Assembly (NCBI GenBank): GCA_928212115.1
Contig: CAKMRJ010005523.1
Span: 248,785,347 to 248,849,346, forward strand
DNA length: 64,000 bases
Source: Lactuca virosa
Taxonomy: Eukaryota; Streptophyta; Magnoliopsida; Asterales; Asteraceae
Reading direction: 5' to 3'
Both the position numbers and the translations under genes were made by a program. How positions within the stretch are numbered: position 1 is the first letter of the stretch; each line of letters starts with the position of its first letter. The notes below the pieces were generated by a model. That model saw only the letters and a program-made list of their open reading frames with translations. It made no database searches and was not told where the DNA came from. Positions 45,853 through 57,197 of this stretch are shown one piece after another.

Positions 45853-46106
45853 ATTGGTATCAGAGCAGGAATCATATCTCTGATCTGATTTTCACATTGT
45901 TCAAAAGGTTTTTGAATCAACTTTTTGATTCAAAAGTTTCCGCACTTTTTGAAAGTGAAAATTTGTCTAGATCTTAGTCTGTGATTCGATTTGCACTAAT
46001 TCATTGAATCGAGTGTTCTAGTGATTTTTTGAATTGAATCATACAGTTTGTTGTCAATTCTCAAAGTTTTTCTTAAAAAATTCTCAAGGATTTATTCCGT
46101 ACATCA

Positions 46107-49100
46107 ATGGCGTCTTTCAATCTAAATTCCATGACTTCATTTTCTCATCTTTAGGATCATCCACCAAAATTCCTATGCTCTTCCCTTAGTATTACGATCA
46201 ATGGGCTGATCGTATGCAGGATTATCTCAATGGATTGGATGAAGAACTGTGGAATTGCATTTCTGGCAATCTCAATCCACCATCGAATGTCCAACCAATT
46301 GGATCATCTTCTGGAAATTCTGAAGTTGAGAATCAAACTGATCGTCTGAAAAAGCTGGAGAAGAGGTGTGTAAGAGAGCTAAGAGGAGCTTTGCCTCCAG
46401 TTGTTTACAACTATGTAAGGAGTTGTACAACTGCAAAGGAAATCTTGAACAATCTCAAGGAGAAATTTCAGGGAAGTGAGAAGACAAAAGTTAACCCTGT
46501 GAAGCAATGTTTAGTGGAACTGAAGGACTTCATACAGAAAGATGGTGAAACTATTGAAGTTTATACGATCGTCTTAATGAATTGATCTATGATGCAATCG
46601 ATATGGTATCACACAGATCAGCCATGGAGTTCAATCTAATTTTTGTTATGGGACTTCGAAAGGAGTGGCGTAGTGTGAGCATGATGGTTAAGAATCAACA
46701 GAGCTTTGATACGTCAACTTTGAATGACTTGTACAATCAACTGAAGACTCATGAAAGCGAAGTGAATGAAATAGATGAAGAATCGAAGTTAAGTTTAGGA
46801 GGTCCACTAGCTTTGGTTTCGAAGATCTCTGAAAAAGAAGCTGAGAAAGACGTTTCGGATGAAGACGAAGGGTTCATCATGAACTCAGATGATGAGGCAA
46901 TTGCTTTTTATTCAAACAATTGTGTGAAAAAGTTCTTCAAAAAGCCTTTCAATCCGAAGGCAAAAGTCATCTGAGACAAAAGGGAACTTTTGAGTAAAAG
47001 TGTTGGGGAAGAGAAGAAGAAGGATGAGATGAAAGATACGAAGGTTGTTGAGGGAAAGACTGAGAAGAAGTTAAAGGGAGATGCTGGGCTTGATTGTCAT
47101 TATTGCAACGGTGCTAATCACCTTGCGAATGACTGTATGCTTCGAAAGAAGGATCAAAGAAAGAATAAGGTCAAGGATGAGGCGTACTATGCTGAGAAGT
47201 TGGAGGTGGTTCGTGCTAAAGCCAAAAATTTGTCTCTGGTTGCAAAGGGTGCGAATGGGATGAGAAGGTACTTATCACTGGTCATCTGGATCAGATGATG
47301 AGGAGATGCGAAATCCAACCCACGGAGCAATGTTTGCAAAAATGGAGGAAGAATCAGAGGAGGAGGCATACGAAGTGCATGGAAGATGCTTCGTATCAAA
47401 AGCTGCTGGCAAATCTCCGATGACCACAAAGGTACGAAATATTCTTGAATCTTTCAATATTCCAGTACATGCTTATAATTCTGAATTAGTATCTTTCGAT
47501 GAAACTGTTACTTATTTTGATTCGATTGTGGTATCTGCTAGCAATGAGGCTAAGAAGCTGTCTATGCAGTTGCTAGAGACACAGAAGAAATCAGATTCGA
47601 AAATCACTAAGATAGATTGTTTAGAACTTCAAATAACTAATATCATGGTTGATAGGGATAATTTGTCTAGTGATAATAAACTGTTGTTAGCCCAGGAACA
47701 TTTACTGTAATTCGGCTAAAAGATTGTATGGGAATTAACTGAACTTCATCATTCATGCGAAATCAGTAAAGAACAACATAGAAAATTGCTCCCGTTTTTA
47801 GCTTATGAAAGAGCTAAGGTAGATAACATTTCGTATGACTGTGAAAAGGAAATAGATGATTTTAACAATGTTCCGAATGATAAGTATAGATATGGAATAG
47901 TCAAAGTTGATGAATGTCTTGATACGAATGAATTAGTTAACATTGTGAATGATACTTTGACTAGATCTGAACAAATTCAAATTTTGAAAAAGACTGAGAA
48001 TTCAATGTCTGATTCTCAGTCTAATTTTGCAAATATTAAAGATAATTCTGATAATATTAGTGAAATTAGTGAGCTTGAAGATGTTGATTGTTATCAGTTG
48101 TCTATTGTTAATGTTGCTTCAACATCTAAAGGGAATGAAAAATATAAGGATTTGATGGTTGAAAATGAACTGATATACCCTCAACTTTGAAAGTTTGTAA
48201 TATGAACTTCGTGGATCTCAAAGATTGTCAAACTGATGATAGCGATGATGAAGATGTAGAGAAAATTTCGAAAGAAAAGGCATCTAAAGGAAGAAGAAAT
48301 TCCACGAATAGTTGTTGATCAAGTGTATGGAGATACACAAAAGTTCGAAAAAGTATTGAATGAAAAAGGTGAACATTATCTTGAAATGAATACAGTGGTT
48401 TATCCAAATTTTAAATGCACAGATGATGTCATTTTTCCAAATCAAGTTTTCGTAACTACTGGAAATGTTGAGAATATCAAACAGAATAAAGAAGTTGGTT
48501 GAGGAGGATTATTCAAAAACAACTGAAGAAGGTTTTTTAGCCAATCAAAGCGTAGTTGAAAACAATTTAACAAAGAATTCGTATGTTTTTCAACGTCAAA
48601 AAACCACAAATAAAATGGGTTGAAAAATCCAAAATTGAAAAAGAGAATTCAAAACCGATTGAAAAAGAAAATGAAAAAGTTGTCAAACTAAACTCTAAGG
48701 TATTTAAAGATCAAATTGACAAATTTTCAAAGGAAAACAACATTTCAAAAAGACAAGCAAGAAAGAAAATATTTTGGCAAAATGTTGAGTCTCAAAAGAT
48801 GTCTGAATCGCAATCAATCAAAAATGTTTTCAAAGCTAAAAATTCCTCTTTTTCAAAAAAAACCCAACATTCATCTTAATCAAATCATACAAGGTCTGAA
48901 GTGAAAAGCAACCAAGTTTTCGAAAGTTTCTGCAACTAACAAATCAAGACTTTTTCAAATAAATCTAATACAAATCAACAAGTCTTTCAACAACAACATT
49001 TTAAATCAACAGTTGATTCATCCTATGCTTACTCTTTGTAACAAATCCCAAAGTTGATTTTGTACCTCAAAAGCCAAAATTTCCTAATCACACGAAGAAG

Positions 49101-49536
49101 AAAGACTATGAAACGTCTCGGAAAAAGGATTGACTTCAAGAAAGAACATTGATCATTGGCTTGAAGGAAAGGAAAAATGTATCAGTCGAATACATATTCA
49201 AAAGAGCAAATTCATGAAGCATATGAAAAATATGTGAATACTTCTTCGAATGAAAGCTCATCATCAAAGGATTCGAACATCTCGGTCAAAGCTTGGAGAC
49301 CAGTCACAAAAGCGAAGACAGTTCAGTCACAAACTCTAAATGCGAAGGGTAATGTTAGTGAACATTCGAAACCATCAAACACCTATGTTTCGGTTCCTTT
49401 AGATGATGAAGTAAACTTAATTGATAGTCTCAAAACCAAAGTTTGTGATTGGGTTAAAAGTTCTTCATTACATTCGAAATTGAAATCTAATTTCCAAGGA
49501 CCCAAAAAGCCTTGGGTACCTAAATTTTTCCATTAA
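46107..49536 (+). pseudogene. gag: S1 gag, copy B
   Basis: Same architecture as copy A, including the knuckle (47088-47140). It has a 2-bp deletion in the first 40 bp of coding, the shared TAG after MLFP, and the shared frameshift near 46563. It has many private one-base indels (for example near 46967, 47258, 47694, 48170, 48290 and 48485, and across 48880-49140). In one place (GATCTATGATGC, 46587) B keeps the reading frame that A and C have lost, so B is not simply a degraded version of either. Confidence 0.85.
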
Positions 49537-51404
49537 TTTCAGGTATTGTGTGACGAGCAATATGATAACAAGTGGTATATTGATAGTGGTTGCTCTCGTC
49601 ACATGACTGGGAAGAAGGAGAATTTAAGAGATTTTCAAAGTCTCAAAAATGCTGGAGTAGTAAAGTTTGGGAACAATCAGAAGTGTCAAGTCAAAGGATA
49701 TGGGAAAATCACAAATGGACAATTCACAGTGAATCGTGTTGCATATGTTGAAGGTCTTCAACATAACTTGATTAGTGTTTCTCAACTTGTTGTGGACACT
49801 GGCAATCAAGTTGTTTTCAACGAAGAAGGAAGTGTTATTTTGAATGTTAACACAAACGAAATATTACTGAAACTAAAAGAAAGGTGACATGTTCACTCTG
49901 GACATCAATCCAATTGTAGGAAAACCAGCTGTATGCCTTCTTTCGAAAGTTACATCAGATTTAAGTTGGTTATGGCATCGAAGACTTTCACATCTCAACT
50001 TTCGAAACCTAAATAAACTTGTGGTACAAGATCTGGTAAGAGGTTTACCTGTACTTAAATTTGACAATGATTCTTTATGTGCAGCTTGTGAAGTTGGCAA
50101 GCAACATAAACAAGGTCATCAATCATAATTGATTCGAAAATTGTTGCAACTCTGAGTTGTTACATATTGATTTGTGTGGTCCTTCGACTGTTTCAACTCT
50201 CAACAATAAACGGTACATTTTAGTTATTGTTGATGATTTTTCTAGATTTACGTGGGTTTATTTTCCAGGCTCAAATCCGAAGTTGCACAAATTATGATGA
50301 CTTTATCAAAAATGGAAACCACGTTGAAGAAGACTGTTCGAAAAATCAAGAGTGATCATGGAACTGAATTTAAAACAATGTTCTTGATTCATTTTTGGTG
50401 GACAAAGGAATTTCGCATATTTTTTCATCTCCATATACACCACAACAAATGTGTTGTAGAACGAAGGAATCTCTCACTATGCGAAGCAATAAGAACCATG
50501 TTGGCATATGCGAATTTACCTCAATATATTTGGGCGGAAGCTGTTTCAACCGCATGTTTCACTCAAAACAGATCATTCATTCATCGTCGTTTTAAATATA
50601 CACCATACGAAATTCTGAATAATCGTAAACAATGTGAAATTTTTTCATGTTTTCGGATGTAGGTGCTTATTATGAATCTCAAGGATCATCTTTCGAAATT
50701 TCAAAGCAAAGCTGATGAAGGGATTTTCCTTGGATATTCGCACAATTTTGCCGCATATCGTGTGTTAAATAAGCGACGCGAAAAGGGAAGAAACTTTCAA
50801 TCTAACATTCAATATTACTATCTTAAACAAAATAATCATAAATTTGCAATTCATCCAATTTTACAGAAACACAAGTTGAAACAGAATCTTTACAAATGGA
50901 TGATATTGATTATGATTTGATATTTGGAATTTCGAATATGCAGTCGATGCTGAAATTCATGCTCCTGATAACAATACCTGAATTTACGAAACTTACTACT
51001 GATGACACAACACAAACCAAATCCTCAAGAAGGCGAAATACGAAAAATAATCCAGTGGAGGGGAGCACTTGGATTCGAATACTTTAAATGATGAAGAGCA
51101 TTCTTTCGAGGGGGAGAAAGAACGATTGAATGCTGATGTTGAGGAGGAGCATGTTTGTTTGAGGGGGAGCTTACTGTGTGAGGGGAGCATAATGTGATGA
51201 TACTTGTTCAATTGCAGGCTCAGAAAATGATGAAATATACGAAGATGCACCTTTGGAATTTGATCCAGCATATCCACCAATGGAAAAATGGACAAGAGAT
51301 CATCCGAAGGATCAAGTTATTGGGAATCCACAAGAGGGAGTTTTGACAAGAGCTCAAATTCGTGCAAAGAATGAGTTATTGAATACTCATCAAGAATTTT
51401 GCAT
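49537..51404 (+). pseudogene. pol: S1 protease-integrase, copy B
   Basis: It has the protease motif WYIDSGCSRHMTGKKE and an intact start of pol until about 49880. After that at least ten one-base deletions break the integrase (near 49880, 50122, 50150, 50265, 50300, 50375, 50450, 50630, 50780 and 50810). The catalytic segments can still be recognised in shifting frames (SDHGTEF, VVERRNLS). It ends at HQEFC like copy A. Confidence 0.85.
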
Positions 51405-51785
51405 ATAATAGCAACACACTTTCATTACTTTGTTTATTGTAGAACCTTAACTCGTTTCTCTCTATTACAACCTTGAAATTTCAACTTTTTTTCGAAGTAC
51501 CGGAAAGGATGAAAATAGGACGTTATAATAAACAAATTAAGGACAATACATTTAAATTTCATTGTTTTTATTCCGAATATATTTTATAAAAATTAATAGT
51601 GAAAACCAAGTTGTAATTTGTATGGACCAAAAGTTGGAGCTTATTACTATATGCATACTGTCATAAAATGAGCACTAAACATTGATGAGCGTCTGGTTTT
51701 AGGATTTGTCGAAAAGTGAAACCTTAGAACATTCTTCTTTTACAACTTCGGTATTTCGAAGGCCCGTTTCTCATTAGGTCTTCAG

Positions 51786-53026
51786 TCACACACCCTTGTC
51801 TTTGAACCGTTCTAAATCATTGGGCATTCTTAATAGCCAGTTAGCACCCCGAAGATATTTACCTTCCAAAAAAGAACACAATTTTTTGAAGCCTACATAA
51901 GAGATTAGTTATATCAAATCAAAAATAGAAAATCTTGTATCCATGGTTGTTTACCTCAATAACCATGTGAACATGGATATCTCAAATTTCACCAGCTTTG
52001 TCTAGTCTCATCTTGTATTCATGGGTGTAACTTAGAATATCCTCCGTGCCACGCCAACCGAATCTGATGCACAAAACAAGTTATAATTTTTCTTGTTGGA
52101 TTGTTTAAAAGTACTATATTTTTCAAAAGCTAGACTTATATCGATAATCAAAAAAATAGATTAAACAATAGATTAGACAGAGATTAGAGTAAAACATTAA
52201 AAATTCTTATATTGGTTTGAATTTCTTTTAAATAACAATAGTTGGAGAGCATCTGTTCATATATATCAATTGGGAAATAGTCATTATCGACAGTCTGATA
52301 CAATCTTGGCAGATGTAGGTTTTGTTTTCTGTCATATCAAAGTATGTTCTCTAATAAGCTAAAAGTACCAACAAAGTACCAAAGTAGGATGTTATTTTAC
52401 AGATAAAAGAATCGACCAAAATACCACAGGAACCATGTCTATAATTCACAGATTAAACATTTTATGCATTCTAACAATCAGTCAAATACCACAACCACCA
52501 TTTCTATAATTTACTCTTTTCTATATTTCTTGTTTCGAATTATCTTGGTTTTAAATTGTAGTGAGTTTTTGAAACAACAGGTTATATTTAATGTTAATAA
52601 AGTGTGGAATCAAGGGAAAATTAACATCATATGCTTTATTAAATTTTTAACATCAAAACACCTTATTTTGGTGAGATTTCAAACTAATATGTTATTTTTA
52701 AAGATTTAAGTACTTTGATAACAAGTCAAAATATGATGCTATTTACTGTGTCTTTTTTTACTAAATATAGAAGGATTTAGAAGAGAAAGCAAGAGAAATT
52801 AAACTTCCCCTTGAAGTCCCAACTTTTTACAAATTTGTCTTTATATATCTTTTTCTTCCATATCATCAAGTGTGACATAATTAACAATTTTCTCAAATAT
52901 TTTATATTTATGATACTATTTCTTTTCAAACAATAGTTAATGGGGGAAAAAGGAAACATGGTCTTACCCTTTTAATGGTAGAGCAGATTCCCACACCTGA
53001 GGGTTAGCATCTTTGTCCTTGCATAT
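51786..53026 (-). pseudogene. 3' exons of the host gene, copy C
   Basis: Exons at 53026-52968, 52063-51993 and 51892-51786, identical in structure and phase to copy A. If upstream exons remain to the right of S1, this copy is the one nearest to them and would be the original 3' end, separated from them by the S1 insertion in the intron. Confidence 0.7.
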
Positions 53027-53166
53027 CTTTAAAAATCAAAAAAAGAAAAAATTCACATCAAATTTTTTCAAAGATAAAACATGTACATGTTGCTAATATC
53101 ATATTTGCATACTTAGATTCTAAAAACACTATCAGTTACCAAGAGTAATCAAACCATGATCCAAAT

Positions 53167-53488
53167 TGTTAGGGTCGAAGTATTGTAATTAGTGGAAGTA
53201 TGTGTTGGTGTCTTCGAACATTTATGTAATGTATTTTACTAAGGCATTGTATTCGAAACTTAATGTTTAGTCCTTAGTATATTTTTTGTACGCTTTTCTC
53301 TCCTATAAATAGGAGTGTTTACTTGAGTCTTAGTAACGAAGTCTTTACAAAATATTCACTTGTACTCTGTAAATCTTGAAAGCGTAATAGAGCCAAACAT
53401 ATCATATTTACATTCTGTGTTCAAATCTCGCAATCCTATCTTGAATTCATATTCTGATTAATTCAATACTCGATTCTTTGTTTCATCA
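53167..53488 (+). repeat. S1 5' LTR, copy C (322 bp)
   Basis: Same ends as copy A. Primer site TGGTATCAGAGC intact at 53491-53502. TATA palindrome CTCCTATAAATAGGAG at 53300-53315. This LTR precedes the only S1 copy with RT. Confidence 0.82.
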
Positions 53489-53490
53489 AT

Positions 53491-53502
53491 TGGTATCAGA
53501 GC
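53491..53502 (+). promoter_or_regulatory. Primer binding site of S1 copy C
   Basis: A perfect TGGTATCAGAGC two bases after the LTR end ATCA. It fixes the orientation of S1 and the LTR length. Confidence 0.9.
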
Positions 53503-53744
53503 AGGAATCATATCTCTGATCTGATTTTCACATTGTTCAAAAGGTTTTTGAATCAACTTTTTGATTCAAAAGTTTCCGCACTTTTTGAAAGTGAAAAATT
53601 GTCTAGATCTTAGTCTGTGATTCGATTTTGCACTTAATTCATTGAATCGAGTGTTCTAATAGTGATTTTGAATTGAATCATATAGTTTGTTGTCAAATTC
53701 TCAAAGTTTCTTCAAAAATTCTCAAGGATTTATTCCGTACATCA

Positions 53745-56700
53745 ATGGCGTCTTTCAATCTAAATTCCATGACTTCATTTTCTCATCTTCTAGGATCATC
53801 CACCAAAATTCCTATGCTCATCCCTTAGTATTACGATCAATGGGCTGATCGTATGCAGGATTATCTCAATGGATTGGATGAAGAACTGTGGAATTGCATT
53901 TCTGGCAATCTCAATCCACCATCGAATGTCCAACCAATTGGATCATCTTCTGGAAATTCTGAAGTTGAGAATCAAACTGATCGTCTGAAAAAGCTGGAGA
54001 AGAGGTGTGTAAGAGAGCTAAGAGGAGCTTTGCCTCCAGTTGTTTACAACTATGTAAGGAGTTGTACAACTGCAAAGGAAATCTTGAACAATCTCAAGGA
54101 GAAATTTCAGGGAAGTGAGAAGACAAAAGTTAACCCTGTGAAGCAATGTTTAGTGGAACTGAAGGACTTCAGACAGAAAGATGGTGAAACTATTGAAGTT
54201 TATACGATCGTCTTAATGAATTGATCTATTGATGCAATCGATATGGTATCACCAGATCAGCCATGGAGTTCAATCTAATTTTTGTTATGGGACTTCGAAA
54301 GGAGTGGCGTAGTGTGAGCATGATGGTTAAGAATCAACAGAGCTTTGATACGTCAACTTTGAATGACTTGTACAATCAACTGAAGACTCATGAAAGCGAA
54401 GTGAACGAAATAGCTGAAGAATCGAAGTTAAGTTTAGGAGGTCCACTAGCTTTGGTTTCGAAGATCTCTGAAAAAGAAGCTGAGAAAGACGTTTCGGATG
54501 AAGACGAAGGGTTCATCATGAACTCAGATGATGAGGCAATTGCTTTTTATTCAAACAATCGTGTGAAAAAGTTCTTCAAAAAGCCTTTCAATCCGAAGGC
54601 AAAGTCATCTGAGACAAAAGGGAACTTTTTGAGTAAAAGTGTTGGGGAAGAGAAGAAGAAGGATGAGATGAAAGATACGAAGGTTGTTGAGGGAAAGACT
54701 GAGAAGAAGTTAAAGGGAGATGTTGGGCTTGATTGTCATTATTGCAACGGTGCTAATCACCTTTCGAATGACTGTATGCTTCGAAAGAAGGATGAAAGAA
54801 AGAATAAGGTCAAGGATGAGGCGTACTATGCTGAGAAGTTGGAGGTGGTTCGTGCTAAAGCAAAAATTTGTCTCTGGTTGCAAAGGGTGCGAATGAGGAT
54901 GAAGAAGGTACTTATCAAATCTGGTCATCTCGATCAGATGATGAGGAGATGCAAAATCCAACCCACGGAGCAATGTTTGCAAAAATGGAGGAAGAATCAG
55001 AGGAGGAGGCATACGAAGTGCATGGAAGATGCTTCGTATCAAAAGCTGCTGACAAATCTCCGATGACCACAAAGGTACGAAATATTCTTGAATCTTTCAA
55101 TATTCCAGTACATGCTTATAATTCTGAATTAGTATCTTTCGATGAAACTGTTACTTATTTTGATTCGATTGTGGTATCTGCTAGCAATGAGGCTAAGAAG
55201 CTGTCTATGCAGTTGCTAGAGACACAGAAGAAATCAGATTCGAAAATCACTAACATAGATTGTTTAGAACTTTAAATAACTAATATCATGGTTGATAGGG
55301 ATAATTTGTCTAGTGATAATAAACTGTTGTTAGCCCAGAGGAACATTTACTGTAATTCGGCTAAAAGATTGTATGGGAAATTAACTGAACTTCATCATTC
55401 ATGCGAAATCAGTAAAGAACAACATAGAAAATTGCTCCCGTTTTTAGCTTATGAAAGAGCTAAGGTAGATAACATTTCGTATGACTGTGAAAAGGAAATA
55501 GCTGATTTTAACAATGTTCCGAATGATAAGTATAGATATGGAATAGTCAAAGTTGATGAATGTCTTGATACGAATGAATTAGTTAACATTGTGAATGATA
55601 CTTTGACTAGGATCTGAACAAATTCAAATTTTGAAAAAGACTGAGAATTCAATGTCTGATTCTCAGTCTAATTTTGCTAATATTAAAGATAATTCTGATA
55701 ATATTAGTGAAATTAGTGAGCTTGAAGATGTTGATTGTTATCAGTTGTCTATTGTTAATGTTGCTTCAACATCTAAAGGGAATGAAAAATATAAGGATTT
55801 GATGGTTGAAAATGAAACTGATATACCCTCAACTTCGAAAGTTTGTAATATGAACTTCGTGGATCTCAAAGATTGCCAAACTGATGATAGTGATGATGAA
55901 GATGTAGAGAAAAAAATTCGAAAGAAAAGGCATCTTCAAAGGAAGAAGAAATTCCACGAATAGTTGTTGATCAAGTGTATGGAGATACACAAAAGTTCGA
56001 AAAAGTATTGAATGAAAAAGGTGAACATTATCTTGAAACGAATACAGTGGTTTATCCAAATTTTAAATGCACAGATGATGTCATTTTTCCAAATCAAGTT
56101 TTCGTAACTACTGGAAATGTTGAGAATATCAAACCAGAATTAAAGAAGTTGGTTGAGGAGGATTATTCAAAAACAACTGAAGAAGGTTTTTTAGCCAATC
56201 AAAGCGTAGTTGAAAACAATTTAACAAAGAATTCGTATGTTTTTCAACGTCAAAAAACCACAAATAAAATGGGTTGAAAAATCCAAAATTGAAAAAGAGA
56301 ATTCAAAACCGATTGAAAAAGAAAATGAAAAAGTTGTCAAACTAAACTCTAAGGTATTTAAAGATCAAATTGACAAATTTTCAAAGGAAAACAACATTTC
56401 AAAAAGACAAGCAAGAAAGAAAATATTTTGGCAAAATGTTGAGTCTCAAAAGATGTCTGAATCGCAATCAATCAAAAATGTTTTCAAAGCTAAAAATTCC
56501 TCTTTTTCAAAAAAAACCCAACATTCATCTCAATCAAATCATACAAGGTCAGAAGTGAAAAAAGCATCCAAAGTTTTCGAAAGTTTCTGCAACTAACAAA
56601 TCAAAGACTTTTTCAAATAAATCTAATACAAATCAACAAGTCTTTCAACAACAACATTTTAAATCAACAGTTGATTCATCCTATGCTTACTCTTTTGTAA

Positions 56701-57197
56701 CAAATCCCAAAGTTGATTTTGTACCTCAAAAGCCAAATTTTCCTAATCACACGAAGAAAGAAACTATGAAAACGTCTCGGGAAAAAGGATTGACTTCAAG
56801 AAAGAACATTGATCATTGGCTTGAAGGAAAAGGAAAAATGTATCAGTCGAATACATATTCAAAAGAGCAAATTCATGAAGCATATGAAAAATATGTGAAT
56901 ACTTCTTCGAATGAAAGCTCATCATCAAAGGATTCGAACATCTCGGTCAAAGCTTGGAGACTAGTCACAAAAGCGAAGACAGTTCAGTCACAAACTCTAA
57001 ATGCGAAGGGTAATGTTAGTGAACATTCGAAACCATCAAACACCTATGTTTCGGTTCCTTTAGATGATGAAGTAAACTTAATTGATAGTCTCAAAACCAA
57101 AGTTTGTGATTGGGTTAAAAGTTCTTTATTACATTCGAAATTGAAATCTAATTTCCAAGGACCCAAAAAGCCTTGGGTACCTAAATTTTTCCATTAA
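53745..57197 (+). pseudogene. gag: S1 gag, copy C
   Basis: The least broken gag copy, about 1150 codons from ATG 53745 to TAA 57195-57197. The shared TAG (codon 28) and shared frameshifts are present. Private breaks are a one-base loss near 54860 (GCTAAAGCAAAAATTTG), TAA near 55273, an insertion near 55610, and changes near 55911 and 56560. The knuckle CHYCNGANHLSNDC is intact (54734-54776). Large uninterrupted blocks remain, for example 54263-54860 and 56766-57197. Confidence 0.87.

Larger units (their letters stand above)
43777..51406 (+). repeat. Unit B of the tandem triplication
   Basis: Same content as unit A. It is the shortest copy and has the most one-base deletions, dense at 48240-49140 and 50100-51200. 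Its left junction reads TTTTGCATATAAATAGC and its right junction TTTTGCATATAATAGC, the same joint with one extra A on the left. Confidence 0.93.
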
